Made by a program: the position numbers and the translations under genes. From Pyronema omphalodes (Eukaryota > Ascomycota > Pezizomycetes > Pezizales > Pyronemataceae): a stretch of 64,000 nt of DNA. The DNA lies in the NCBI GenBank assembly GCA_024516155.1, contig JAJJXM010000047.1:434001-498000 (forward strand), given 5' to 3'. Positions 33,283 through 44,901 of this stretch are shown in pieces (the first letter of the stretch is position 1; each line of letters starts with the position of its first letter). The notes below the pieces were generated by a model. The model made no database searches and had not been told where the DNA came from. It worked only from the letters and a program-made list of their open reading frames with translations.

Positions 33283-33723
33283 AAGGTAAAAGGTAAACGA
33301 TAAAAGGTGATCTGATTGGATGGATAGAGGATTTTGTTACTTATTCGAAGAAAAATGAAATACAGGGTCTTGGTTACGTGAAGGGTTCTGATTTTTGGGG
33401 GTTTCTGGGTTCTGGGTTCTGGGTATTGTAGCTGTAACTGTAACTGTAGCTGTGATTTCTTATGTTTTCTGATATGCTATGCTATGCTATGCTTTGCTTT
33501 GTTCTGCTTGACTTTTCTATGCTATGCTACACTATGCATACTTATTGCTTTACATCTCCAAAAACCCTCAATTACGGCACCAACCCCAAACCCCAAATTT
33601 TTCTACTGTATACAGAATATCCAAAATCGTGAAATTAGAAACGGATTTGTAATAAACAGTAAGAAACAAATCCCCTAAACTTATCACTGGTGCATTTTCG
33701 GCAGAGATTCCTATGTAATTTGC

Positions 33724-33726
<3 letters not shown>

Positions 33727-33758
<32 letters not shown>
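33727..33758 (+). repeat. Poly-T tract (T32)
   Basis: Uninterrupted run of 32 T bases in intergenic DNA; its exact length is prone to sequencing error. Confidence 0.9.
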
Positions 33759-34943
33759 CCCGTCTGGTCTGTCAAGTAGACTAGTCGTCTTGGCTTTCTA
33801 GGTTTCTAGGTTTCTAGGTTTCCTGAGGATAGAGTGGTGTGTAGACTCTAGAGATTGTATGCACCATATGGTGTTAACACCCCCGCCCGGAGCGCCGAAG
33901 GTTACCACCATGGGATACGTGGGGTTCCCGACAAACCGTGATATGTACATAGATTTCCCATTTTTTTCCTTTTGACAGGTTTGACTAGGATATGCCTGAT
34001 GGATGGATGGAGGCTTAAAATTTGAGGCCCTAAATTTCATTCCGAGCCTTTTTTGGCGGCGGCGATTTGATGGTCCCGTCGATGCTCATACTTGTCCAAG
34101 ATACATACACACATGCCGTTAGAAAATTTTTATGCGCGCTCTTGGGTTATGCTTGCTTGAGGGTTTCTATACGCTTCGCGCGCTCTGCTGCTGATGCGTG
34201 TTGCTGTGGTTTACTACGTTTTACTACGTTTTACTGCGTTTTACGTACCGAACCCCTCTGATCTCCGCCTTTGCCCCACCTGCTGTTCAGGAGCGGAGAG
34301 AATGCGTACTGCAGCGGCTTTTTGTGGCTTTGTAACAACAATGTACCCGCCTGACCGTCTTGTGCCGTTGGCAAGCCTCTCCGCTTCCACCTCCTCTCGT
34401 CGAAGAGGACCATCGAGGATATATGGCTAGAATAACCGCCTAGAAGAATCCTTCGTCAGTTCTCTTGATCCCCCTTCGTTCGTGGCTGTTGCTGCTGCTG
34501 CTGCCTATGGTGCTGCTGCTTCGACACTAACACCGAGTGCATATCCATCCAAACCCAATCGGATCAAATAAAGACCCCCTCCTCTGGGGCCTCTGATCTG
34601 GCGGGATGAATAGAAGACCTTAAACCGACCTTAAAGAGCACCTAAAGACACCTACAGAAACCTAAAGAGACCTAGAGAGGCTTCTCAGCCCGCAGAAAAA
34701 GGTTGTCTCCAAAGAACGGAGTTGTCGTACGTAACATACGTAATTCTGCATGAACTTGTGCTTGGGTACATCATCGTGGGAAATCCTACATACGTGCTCT
34801 AGGCCGCCCAACGAAGGGAGGAGGTTAGTTTGCTTTCCTTCACAGAAGTGGACGAAGAGTGGAGGTGGAGGTGCAGATAGGAGAAGAAGGAGAGGGAGAG
34901 AGAGGGAGAGTGGGAGAGAGACAGATGGAGCAGACAAGACAAA

Positions 34944-34944
<1 letters not shown>

Positions 34945-34978
<34 letters not shown>

Positions 34979-35115
34979 CCAGACCCAGACGCCGACCAGC
35001 CAGCCAGCCAGCCCAGCCCACCCAAACCAACCCAACGCAACCAACGCAACCCAGCAAAGCGTCGTTGCTGCTGCCACCACCACCACCACTACGGCCACCA
35101 CCACCACCACCTCTC
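34945..35115 (+). repeat. (GACA)n, CCAGC and CCACCA low-complexity run
   Basis: Eight consecutive GACA units at about 34946-34977, then CAGCCAGCCAGCC, CCCAACGCAACCCA-type repeats and a CCACCA stretch (35067-35115). It lies in the 5' flank of SUA5. A 175-codon frame crosses it but is compositionally driven. Confidence 0.8.
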
Positions 35116-35641
35116 CCACCACTCATCACCCTCCTGTCCCCTCCCCACCCCCCGCTCCGCCAGATTCGGTCAAACTCAGTGAATACACCAACACAACCCA
35201 CGAGCCGACTCTCCACCACCACGGCCACCGCATTCACCTGGACCATCTCCATTACTACCACCTCCTCCAAATCCTAATCCATCACTACGACAAACTTCGC
35301 TCCCGAGCCAACCAACCAACCAACCAACCCAGCCAGCATCCACCAGCCTCAACAGGACCCTCTCTCAACCCAAACCCCAAACATACACACACTACCGCCT
35401 CTTTCTCAATCCGGTAACTCTACCTGTCGTCCATCAACCGTGGGGTCTGCCAGAGATACTTTCCTCATTTTCCACCCTGTCGTTCGTTAATCGTTCCTCG
35501 ACCCCTCTTCTCCGCACGCTCCGACCAACCACAGTCTGTTCCTCCGGCATACAATATCGCCGTGCACCCGTCCACCACCTCCACCATTGCTCCACCCTTT
35601 CGCAACCTAACCCCTCGAGGGGTCCAGAGTTGTCTTCGGTC
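35116..35641 (+). promoter_or_regulatory. SUA5 upstream region and leader
   Basis: Pyrimidine-rich DNA directly before the SUA5 start, including (CCAA)n at about 35309-35330. No TATA box is evident. It probably contains the promoter and a CT/CA-rich 5' UTR; the transcription start cannot be placed. Confidence 0.4.
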
Positions 35642-37024
35642 ATGAACGGCGTATTGAAACCAAGGCCGGAGGGGCCTGTACCCAGCACTATGGATGACGC
35701 CAATCCCAATGTTGAACACAGAAATGGCTATCACAGCAACTCTGATACCTCACCACCGCCATCAACCTGCACCCCACCTTACCGACGGACCGTGCAGACT
35801 ATCATAGACTCCGTTGATTCGGACTCCATCTCCTTCCGACCATCATCATACGAACCAGGCGTACATCCCTACGAGGATCCAAAACTCACTATCCTCTCCG
35901 AAGAGACCCGAATCGCTCTCAATTCCGCCGCCGAGTTACTAAAAGAAGGACAATGTGTAGCCTTCCCCACCGAGACTGTGTACGGGCTTGGTGCAGACGC
36001 AACCTGCACCTCCGCAGTGCGGGGCATCTACGCTGCCAAATCTCGTCCCGCAGATAACCCACTAATCGTTCACATTGCCTCGCTAAAGCAACTCCGGCGG
36101 TTATTACCCAAGCCATTTTCTGCCGCTTGTCTTCCATCACCGACAGTTGAGGAGCCAACTGAAGAAACCATCCCCGCGGTTTACCTTCCTCTAATCGAAA
36201 AATTCTGGCCAGGTCCTCTAACCATCCTTCTTCCGCTGCCGAACCCATCGCCTTTGTCTCCTAATGTCACTTCTGTTCAACCCACCTTTGCCGCCAGAAT
36301 GCCTCGCCATCCAATCGCTCTTGCTCTTTCCGCTATCTCGGGTCTGCCCCTCGCTGCCCCCTCTGCAAACGCTTCCGGTAAGCCTTCGCCTACGAAAGCA
36401 GCTCACGTCTACACCGACCTTCAGGGAAAGATCCCCCTTATCATTGATGGAGGTTCCGCCAATGTCGGTCTGGAATCTACCGTTGTAGATGGTCTACGCT
36501 ACCCGCCAGTTGTCCTACGTCCTGGAGGAATCAGTGCTGAGGAAATCCGCGCCTGTGGAGGAGTTTGGCAAGATGTTGTCGTTGCTAAAAAGGATGCCGA
36601 CGACAACGAAGCCCCCAGAGCGCCGGGAATGAAGTACAAGCACTACTCTCCCCGCGCTGGAGTGGTTTTATACGACGTCGGGGCAGCTCCACCAAATGGA
36701 AAGGATTTGATGATTTCTGCCAACTATGTCTCTAGGGTTGGAATTGTGCGGACTCGAACCTGGAAAAAGGGATTTGCAGAACGGGAATTGAAGCGTTGTA
36801 TGGAGCACTCACAGGGAGAGCAGAAGCATGTGGAAATTTTTGAGGAGAGTTTGGGATCAGATGGAAAGGATATCGGACGAGGTCTATTTGCGGTATTGAG
36901 AGAGCTAGATGAGAAGGGCGTCGATGTTATCCATGTCGAAGGAATTGATGAGAAGGATGAGGGTTTGGCGGTTATGAATAGACTTGGAAAGGCTGCTTCT
37001 GTCGTTGTCAGGAAGGTGACGTGA
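35642..37024 (+). CDS. SUA5: L-threonylcarbamoyladenylate synthase (Sua5/YrdC)
   Basis: Makes threonylcarbamoyl-AMP from Thr, bicarbonate and ATP, the first step of the universal t6A37 tRNA modification. Intronless, 460 aa from the first ATG (MNGVLKPRP). An internal ATG at 35690 is an alternative start; the first 70 residues or so are Ser/Pro-rich and could include a targeting sequence. The YrdC domain is at about 85-295: FPTETVYGLGADA, YAAKSRPADNPLIVHI, FWPGPLTILL, APSANASGKPSPT, GLESTVVDG and VVLRPGGIS. Substrate-binding Lys/Arg (KSRPADNP) and Ser (STVVD) residues are present. The C-terminal Sua5 domain follows the APGMKYKHYSPRA linker (about 325-335) and runs to the end (GLAVMNRLGKAAS), as in fungal and archaeal Sua5 but not bacterial TsaC. 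The length is usual for fungal Sua5. Confidence 0.96.
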   Translation: MNGVLKPRPEGPVPSTMDDANPNVEHRNGYHSNSDTSPPPSTCTPPYRRTVQTIIDSVDSDSISFRPSSYEPGVHPYEDPKLTILSEETRIALNSAAELLKEGQCVAFPTETVYGLGADATCTSAVRGIYAAKSRPADNPLIVHIASLKQLRRLLPKPFSAACLPSPTVEEPTEETIPAVYLPLIEKFWPGPLTILLPLPNPSPLSPNVTSVQPTFAARMPRHPIALALSAISGLPLAAPSANASGKPSPTKAAHVYTDLQGKIPLIIDGGSANVGLESTVVDGLRYPPVVLRPGGISAEEIRACGGVWQDVVVAKKDADDNEAPRAPGMKYKHYSPRAGVVLYDVGAAPPNGKDLMISANYVSRVGIVRTRTWKKGFAERELKRCMEHSQGEQKHVEIFEESLGSDGKDIGRGLFAVLRELDEKGVDVIHVEGIDEKDEGLAVMNRLGKAASVVVRKVT

Positions 37025-38588
37025 CTCCAACTGACTCCCGAAACGGAGTCAATGGCTTGTAACACGGAGGATAAGAGTGATGAGGCGTGAAGGCAACGCT
37101 GCGGCAGGCGGGGTGATGGCAAGGAAGGAGGATAGGGATGACTACGCAAGAAGGGGAAGGTCAGACGACAAGGCAAAGCTGGACGCAGTCAGGCAGGGCC
37201 ACACACAGTCAGACGAAGATGAAAAGAAGCCGCCGCTCTATGGGGTCACCCTATAAACCCTCATAGAAAGCTCGAATTGAGAAGAGATCTATATTTTTTT
37301 TTTCGTGTTTTTTCTTTACTCGGAATATATCAGTTGTGGTGGTAGGAATGATTTATTTACGAACTTCTTTTTTTTGGTTCATTTTATGGGCCATTTTCTT
37401 TTTTCGGCTCCTTCAGGGTCGTTACTTTTGGGTTCCTTATGGAGCTCGTTTTTGGCTGGATCTGCTCAACAGTGGTATCTGGTTTCTTTTGTTTTGTCTT
37501 TTCTTAATTGTTGGCTTTCGTATTTTTGCGTTAAAAAATGATGGATGAGGAATATGTGGGATGATTTTTTGTTTCGGCGGTGTTACTGAATTAGGTGGAA
37601 TTTGTCTGATATGGATAGAGAAAAAGGTGGTTTATTTCGTTATTGTTCTGCGGCCTAGCCATTTGGCGAGGCTTGACAAAATTCTGCGAGGCTAGGCGAA
37701 GCTTGAGCTTTATCCTGGAGCTTTTGGGGCTACCGGGCTTTAAGTGCTTGAGAGGTGGAGGTACGGGAGCTCTTTGTTTGCTGTCCAGAGGAGAATTTTT
37801 TATGGGTTAGATATCTCTTATTTTTTTTTCCGTTTCTTTTTGTTTTTTTTCTTTTCGTGGAGTTTTTGTAGGGCTTGCATCTGATGGCGTAGCATAGAGT
37901 AGAACACCGAAACGTAACGTGTGGTTTGTACGTAAAACGCTTCTCGTTGGGAGGTATTACAGCTGCCGGCTTTGGCTGGAAGTTTACATCAAAAACAACC
38001 CGAAATCTGAACCAGGCGGCACTATGAGGGTTGTGCGTGATACTCTGAGATGGAAACGTATCGGATCGGAAATGAACGAAAAAATACGATCGACGACTTT
38101 CTCTAGGTGTGCATCATCCTCGATCACTTTTACAACTTCCACAGACAAAAATTGCCCGAGCCCAACCAGTATGGGAAACTGAATCTCGATCACTCGAACC
38201 ACAAATCGGTATCTCGGGTTCCACAACACTTGCTGTGCCTCATAAACGGTGGGGGTTAATATGTTAAAGCCTTATATAGATAGACATTCATGAGGCGGGG
38301 CTGAGTCGATACTCTCAGGGTAATTCCATACGCGTCCATCTTTCAGCCTAAATACGCCACCTACGGAGTATGAACGACCGAATGTGATGGATGGAGATAT
38401 ATTGTTTCTCCGGTTCAGCACGACGGCCAAAAAGATGGATCGACGGTGGATGCCATGGGCCATAAATTCCCCACTTCTTACGAATCGTCTTCTTGTCTTC
38501 TCACCTTATCTTAAAACTCCATATACCTCCACTTCAACTTTAACTTGGTCAATCACCTCGGAGTAGCTTATTCCAATTCAATTCAACC
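37025..38588. other. Gene-free interval
   Basis: About 1.6 kb. 37290-37540 and 37800-37870 are T-rich, and there are short GC-rich repeats around 37660-37700 (GGCGAGGCTTGACAAA / GCGAGGCTAGGCGAAGC). No gene is supported. The last part is the SDR promoter. Confidence 0.5.
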
Positions 38589-39511
38589 ATGTCAAACCAA
38601 ATCCTCAAAGGCAAGCTTGCCATTGTCACCGGTGCTTCTAAAGGTATCTAACCCTGCTCATCGCATCTTCTTAGCTTCTCTCCACCTCGATATCTTTTAT
38701 TCATCCTGCTAACCCACTTACAGGTATCGGTGAAGCCATAGCCCACAACTTAGCCTCCAAAGGATGTTCTATAATCCTCAACCATTCCTCCCCTAGCTCC
38801 GCCTCTCAGTGCTCCTCTGTCCAAGCCTCTCTCTCTTCCAAATATCCTTTCCAAATCTTTCTCGTCGTCCAAGCCGATCTCGGCACCCTAGATGGCCCCC
38901 GTCAACTAATTGCCGCTTGTGAGGGGAGTCAAATCGATATCATCATCAACAACAGCGGTGTAGCCGGTAACCAGCTCCTCCCTTCCGTTACCATGTCACA
39001 ATTCGAGCGTCAGTACAACATAAATGTACGCGGACCATTACTTCTTGTCCAGGCAGCATTGGAATTTCTTCCCAAAGATCGCAGCGGTAGGATTGTTAAT
39101 CTTTCGTCAATCTCGTCAAGTATGGGATTTATTGGACAGTCTGTTTATGGAGGGACGAAAGCTGCGTTGGAGGCTATGACTAGGACTTGGGCTAGGGAAT
39201 TGGCGGATAGAGCTACGGTTAATGCGGTCAATCCTGGACCCATAGATACGAGGATGTATCAAGGGACGGAGGATTGGTTTCAGGAACATATTAGGCCAGC
39301 GTTGGAGATGACACCAGTATTGACGGTTACGGAGAAGGAGAAGATGGCGTTGAATGGACAGATGAGAGAGGAGATTGAAAAGGCGGGAGGAAGAAGGGGT
39401 TTGCCAGAGGAGGTGGCGGGAGTGGTGGGAAGTCTTTGTTTGCCGGAGATGGGGTTTTGTACAGGACAGGTGGTTTGTGCGAATGGAGGAATGAGGTTCC
39501 AGTTGGGATAG
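38589..39511 (+). CDS. Short-chain dehydrogenase/reductase (SDR)
   Basis: Probable NAD(P)(H)-dependent oxidoreductase of the classical SDR family, resembling 3-oxoacyl-ACP-reductase-like fungal enzymes. Exons 38589-38643 and 38724-39511, with an 80-bp intron (GTATCT..ACAG, phase 1), give 280 aa. The cofactor motif TGASKGIG is at 14-21 and is split by the intron. NNSG (94-97) replaces the usual NNAG. The catalytic triad is Ser147, Tyr160 and Lys164 (YGGTK), and NPGPIDTRM follows. The C-terminus ends in a typical GQVVCANGGM strand. An insertion of about 20 residues rich in Glu and Lys (around 230-245) is slightly unusual. No neighbouring biosynthetic genes suggest a substrate. Pathway unknown. 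Confidence 0.92.
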
Positions 39512-42500
39512 ATGATTACAGTCTGCATAGAATTAACAGATAGATAGGTACAAAGGCGTATGTTGAATAGTACCAGAGATTGCTGATGAAAAATAGAGAA
39601 TGAAAAAATAAGATCAATAGACTCATTCGAGTACCAGTTGGTGACGGACTATGCAGGCGGCAATAAATAGCCGCCCGATTCAGTTTCCTTTAGACTCCTC
39701 GGCGGCTGATGTAGAACTCGTACCACTCTCCATATATACATACCCAAGCCTATGCTATGATGATAACATCGTGAATCTAGAGCTTCCCCAAAATCCTGTT
39801 TTCGAGATTCGAATTTGGTTTCCCGCACCAGTATATAACCCCCATTCCCATCCAAGCAAACTTCGCAAATCCTCCCATTGCATCCAAAAATCTAAAGGCG
39901 CCAAATCAACCCATGAACACCGTAAATGACTTCAACACATTCATGTTCAGTGATTCCGTCATAATCGACTGCTATCTCTGCGCTGCAACTAGCTACGAAA
40001 TTCGATTTCCATTCGGTACCATGTTGATGTTTCCCCCCTCCTCCTAACTTCTATATTTTTAAAAGTCCACGGATTCATGGATTCATGGATTCATGGGATA
40101 ATTATTATACTTCCCTTACATTTCCTTAATTTCCTTAATTTCCTTAAGTTCCTTTGATTTTTTCGAAAAAGTCGCTGGAAATAATGACTGATATTGATAT
40201 TGACATTGACTGATATTGACTGATATTGACTGATATTGATATTGATATTGGCATTGACTGATATTGACTGATATTGACTGATATTGACTGATATTGACTG
40301 ATATTGACTGATATTGACTGATATTGACTGATATTGACTGATATTGACTGATATTGACTGATATTGACTGATATTGACTGATATTGACTGATATTGACTG
40401 ATATTGAACATTGAACATTGAATATAAATTGGTTTTTCCTTTGACAATGATTCAGAAAGGAGCTTTGTTATTGTACCTAAGAAGAAATTGAAGGAAAATG
40501 ACCACGGGGGAGGGGGGGTTGCGGCTCTCGGGGGGATGGGGGGGGGATGATGTAATTTGTTTTAAGTTTTAAGTTTTAATTTCTCGGGGGAATGAAACTT
40601 CACGAAGTTCACGAAGTTCCAAGCAACTATGACCTAGCTAGTTATCAGTCATTCTATAAATTTCCCAGATTTTCCAGATTTCCAGATTTCCGGAACATCA
40701 AGCCATCAAGCCATTAAGCTCCCGGTATATCTTATATATCTTACATATCTTAGCGTCGAGGGTATTATGCGAATTATGGAACTACACATGCCAAAATATC
40801 GAGGCAAAAGAAAAAGAAAAAGAAAAGAAAACAGAAAACAAAGATTGGGATTTTCTTGGGGATTGTTGATACTAAGGAAATGGCTGTTTTTGAAGGTTGA
40901 GAAGGGTGAGGAGGGTGGGTTGGTTTTGTTGTGTGGATTTTTGGTATGAGGAAGGAAAAGATGATTCGGGAGAAGGAGGAACGGACGGATAAAGATGGTT
41001 TATGTGGATTGACTGGGGGGGATAAGAGGTATGGAGGGAGAATGGAATAGGAAGGGGTTTGGGATGGCGTAGGGTTTATTAATATATTGGAACTTTGATT
41101 TTTAGAAAATTTATTGATTGATTCATTCACTTATTCAGGGATGGAATGGAATGGGTTATCGCAAGGCTTAGTTTAGTTTGTGGTTGAGTTGTAAATAATT
41201 ATGGAGCATATTATATAATAATTCAGGGTTGCTTTTGGTGTAGAATATGGAGAGGGAGGTGAATGATGTTTCCCGTGTCGTACATACCACTTCGGATATA
41301 GACTACTTTAACCCTATTCCACTGACGTCTAACGTAAAGCCATCGCAAGCGTTCGATATCACGAAAATGCTTGTAATTTGTACCCTCTGATCTCGATTTA
41401 GCAAAGGAAAAAATTAGAAGGTCCGGATCCGTCGCTATAGCCTCAGTTTACACTGTACCATGAGCTTCCAAATCTAAACTTTATACCGAGTCACCGATGC
41501 AGTGCTACATGTGTACAAATCGCTGAATATCTCCCTATTTTTTGCACCTTTCCTTCTGCATTGCACTTCATGGTCTTGGGTTTCTAAAGGTTGGTTTATT
41601 AATCAGACGCTATACTTATTCTACTGTATCAGTCTATGTCCGCGCTTGCGACCCGAGAAATACACAATAGACATCTCTAACCCAGGCTTAGGGTTAATGC
41701 CGTATACCCATTAGGTTCTTCATTAGGTTCTTACCGATCTTCAAGCCGGTTCCAACTTGTTACCAAGCGAGTGTTATCCGGCCATCAATCTGCGGTCCGT
41801 TCATCGGGAGATTCCAATCGTTATCTGAATTCCGGTAACCGAACATCTCAGACAGGGACAGTTTACGCACTATGTGTATTCTGGTGATGAGTGGTTGAAC
41901 AGCGTCGACAACGTGGAACGCGATGAGGGTTGTCATACATACAATTGGAAGCTTGTGCAAGCGAAAGGATTCATCACCCTGATCGAAGTATTTACAGAAG
42001 GTGCTACCCTCATGATACCATCATGCTATCTCCCAAGACTAGCTTTCGGCTCGTATTTGTACCGCGAGTGAAATAATAACCTTTCGTAGGACTTGGCAGT
42101 GCTTCGTTACCAGCACCGGAAACCCACCCAGCTCATGCAGCTGTCCGAGAAGCATGCCGCGATGCCACCAAGCTTAAAGCTCGGATGAAGTGGCTTGATC
42201 TAGTAGTTGCGGCGGTTTGCGGTGACAGATTGAGTGCACTTTCCAGGTTCCTGACGGAGTAAGTCTCTTTTATGGGGGCCGTACGGTATATCTATTCGAT
42301 ATATATATGATTACTACGTAGAGCTTCGGGATGTATGAGGACATTTGGGACACGCCAGAGCATACATACCATGGTTACCTTATGACAAGCTTACGACAAG
42401 GCGTCGATCGGTTTCGCGGGGCAACGGACCTGCTGAATGTGAATGAATGTGCTCGCATCTTCCCGTGATTGGCTGAATTTCCATCTACGCTTCTAGGCTG

Positions 42501-43474
42501 GGAGAAGAAGAACTATCGAGATAACTAGTATAGGGCGGATTTACACGAGGCCTCAGGGGAAATTTTACTCAAGCGTAGGGTTTATCAAACAGTGATTACA
42601 GTACAGTGATTACTGAACTTCAGCAGCCAGTGTAAGTGAAGCTTCATTACGCTTGTGGCTGAATGTGGCGCCCTACGTGCCGCACTATTCTGCACTGCAT
42701 CTTCGTAGGCAGTCCTACTTTATATCCCGTTCATGTCATCGTCTGTCTAGACTGCGTATGTATTTTGATATGGACCATATGTAACTTCAAAATTTTTTAG
42801 CACGTCATCTGATCAGCCTGTTTCCTCGGATTCCTTCTACTGTGGGACATTCAGATGCTTAACTTAACGGTGCTCTACAGTGCATATTAACCCGGAGGCT
42901 GCCATCCGACTTTGATACCTCCGGTATTACACATTGTAGTACATACACTACACTACATCATTGACGTTTCAGGTTGTTTTTTTTATATATCTACTGCATA
43001 CACATTCAGTTTTCATTTATGCCCTCGCTGATAACCCTCGCGGAACGTCGTCCCCGGAATTCCATCATCGATACCACCTTCTATTCCGAATTCCGTCACG
43101 GGCTGCACTACTGCCTGGGACTACGCATAGACCGCACCCGCCTACCCACGGCATTTTACTGGTGCAGGCCTCGCCACGCGATTAAGCTACACGATCTACG
43201 TGTCACAGGAACAGCCCTCGGTCTTTCCATCGCACGTTAGAATTACATACCCCTGTTGATCACGGAATTTAGTAATTCTTAAGTGCGTGGTTTATATATA
43301 TATATACAAAGGCGTCGTCGAGCCCAGGGTTTTTTCGGATTTTATATTCTTCCTTCTCGACTCTTCTTTTCATTTTTGATCGACAGTTTGTTTAATTGTT
43401 TTTTTCCAAAACATTCACTCGCCAGCTACAGTCGCAAGTCGAGAAGAAAATATGCGAGTGCGGCTACCATTCGG
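39512..43474. other. Gene-free interval with a 10-bp satellite
   Basis: About 4 kb. Contains the CTGATATTGA array (listed separately), short repeats such as TTCCTTAA (40120-40150), TTTCCAGA (40665-40692), an A/G-rich stretch 40800-40840 and G runs near 40508-40550. Frames are short and unsupported. No transposon motif was recognised. Confidence 0.55.
40186..40424 (+). repeat. 10-bp satellite CTGATATTGA
   Basis: Starts with TGATATTGATATTGACAT variants and becomes a nearly perfect run of about 15 copies of CTGATATTGA (about 40255-40407), ending in TGAACAT repeats. With a 10-bp period, every frame on the reverse strand repeats each 10 codons, giving spurious Ile/Ser/Gln-rich frames. Confidence 0.9.
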
Positions 43475-44901
43475 ATGTCCGTAAACCAGTCATTTGCGAC
43501 CTCACCGGATGAGTGGCCAGCCGAAAATCATGATCATCCAGAAACTCGGGGTTATGCCCTGTTGTCTATGGTAGCGATATTATCGGTCTTGGTTGTTACT
43601 ACATTATCACTCCGGGTTTATTCACGCGTATTTTTTCGACGAACTTTTTCCGGCGACGATTGGTTTATTTTTTCTTCAACTGTGTGTAATTATTTCCGCG
43701 TGTCAGAATTGAAAAAGAAAACGAAAAATAGTAGAAAAAATTAATAAATAACTAACAATTCCATGTGTAGTTCTTCTTCGCAGCCATTACCGTCATAGCA
43801 TTCGTCGGTTCCCTTCAACACTCCTGGGGACATCACATCTGGGATATTCCCGCCACTCAACGCAGCAATGCCTTATTCCTGACCTGGATCACCGAGATGC
43901 TTGCGACATGGTGTTTAACCTTTGCCAAACTCGGAATCTGTTTCTTCTACCTCCGTTTCCTACCCGACACCAGAAAAACTCGCATCTTCCTTTACCTATT
44001 GATGACAACCATCCTAGTATGGGGAGTCGGATTCACCATGACGATCATTATGCGATGCACACCTATCAGAGCCGTCTGGACTCGAAGAATCCCCGGAGCA
44101 TCATGTTCCTACGCAGCCTCTGGAGCCATCGTCCACGTCTCCGGCGACCTTGTAACAGATCTAACCTTATTACTTCTTCCGCTACGAAGAGTCTATAACC
44201 TACGAACCACAACAAGAGAGAAATTCTTAATCTCCATCGTGTTTACACTCGGGGCGATGGTTTGCATCGCAAGCATATTAAGAGTTCCAGCAAGTATCGA
44301 TTCCATGATAACAATTGATTCCACCTGGCATAGCTGGTATTATCTAGTTTGGACGATTCTAGAATGCGGCTTAATGATAGTCGTTGCATGTCTTCCAGCT
44401 CTTGCACCATTACTGGTACGACAAATCCCGGATTTTAGTCCTAGAAATATCCACGAAAACGAAACCGGCCCACCCAGCCACTATGATCATGACATCTATT
44501 CCGGAGAAATCGAAGACCACTCCTATAACAAACCCGATAAACGACGACACAGTGAAGTTTCTATTAAAAATACCAAAGGAAATAAATCAACACATCCTAT
44601 CTCCGCCCGTCATCCAAATTCTAGATTCAAATCAACAATCTCGAAAGCATTCTCAATGAAAGATGCACAAGCTGCCCATAGCTACCCTCTAGCAGAAATC
44701 GATACCCATGTTTGGGGAAGGCAAGGGGGAAGGAATGGAGGAAGGGGATTGGGATCTCCGGGGTCTAGTGATGGAATTTTAAGGGATGAGAATGAAGTTA
44801 GGGTTACGACGGAGATTGAACAGATTTTTGAGGGGAAAAGTCCGATCAGGAATAAGAGGGAGACTCAGTGGATCCCGTATGGCCCTGATAAGATGGTGTG
44901 A
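43475..44901 (+). CDS. PTH11-like rhodopsin-domain membrane protein
   Basis: Two exons, 43475-43681 and 43771-44901, with an 89-bp intron (GTGTGT..TGTAG, phase 0), give 445 aa. Start ATG 43475 (MSVNQSFATSPDEW) gives a short extracellular N-terminus before helix 1. Family features: LSLRVYSRVFFRRTFSGDDW after helix 1, a second helix starting FFFAAITVIAF, WGHHIWDI, CLTFAKLGICFFYLRFLP, MRCTPIRAVWTRRIPGASC (paired Cys loop), DLVTDLTLLLLPLRRVYNL, and a last helix ending ACLPALAPLLVRQ. The roughly 160-residue cytosolic tail is polar and Ser/Lys/Asp-rich, with a Gly-rich stretch. Fungal rhodopsin/PTH11 proteins include candidate surface sensors. A TATATATATATACA run lies about 170 bp upstream. It is the third such gene in the window. 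Confidence 0.88.

Larger units (their letters stand above)
31509..34944. other. Low-complexity and microsatellite belt
   Basis: No supported gene. 31690-32250 is strongly T-rich with a G16 run at 31812-31827. Then come many distinct short tandem arrays (listed separately), T32 at 33727-33758, and four copies of TTTCTAGG at about 33795-33824. Frames in this part are all biased products of low-complexity DNA. Confidence 0.65.

Noticed and set aside
33795..33824. TTTCTAGG repeats as possible interstitial telomere sequence
   Set aside because: The fungal telomere unit is TTAGGG; this unit differs and has only four copies.
34750..35277. 175-codon plus-strand frame and its minus-strand counterpart of 202 codons
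   Set aside because: Composition follows the GACA, CCAGC and CCACCA repeats; no domain; it lies in the SUA5 upstream region.
36733..36765. GGACTCGAACC, like a reversed tRNA B box
   Set aside because: It lies within the SUA5 coding sequence and has no tRNA context.
40091..40447. Minus-strand frames rich in Ile/Ser/Gln (118 and 100 codons)
   Set aside because: They are translations of the 10-bp CTGATATTGA array; two overlapping frames exist simply because the repeat has no stops.
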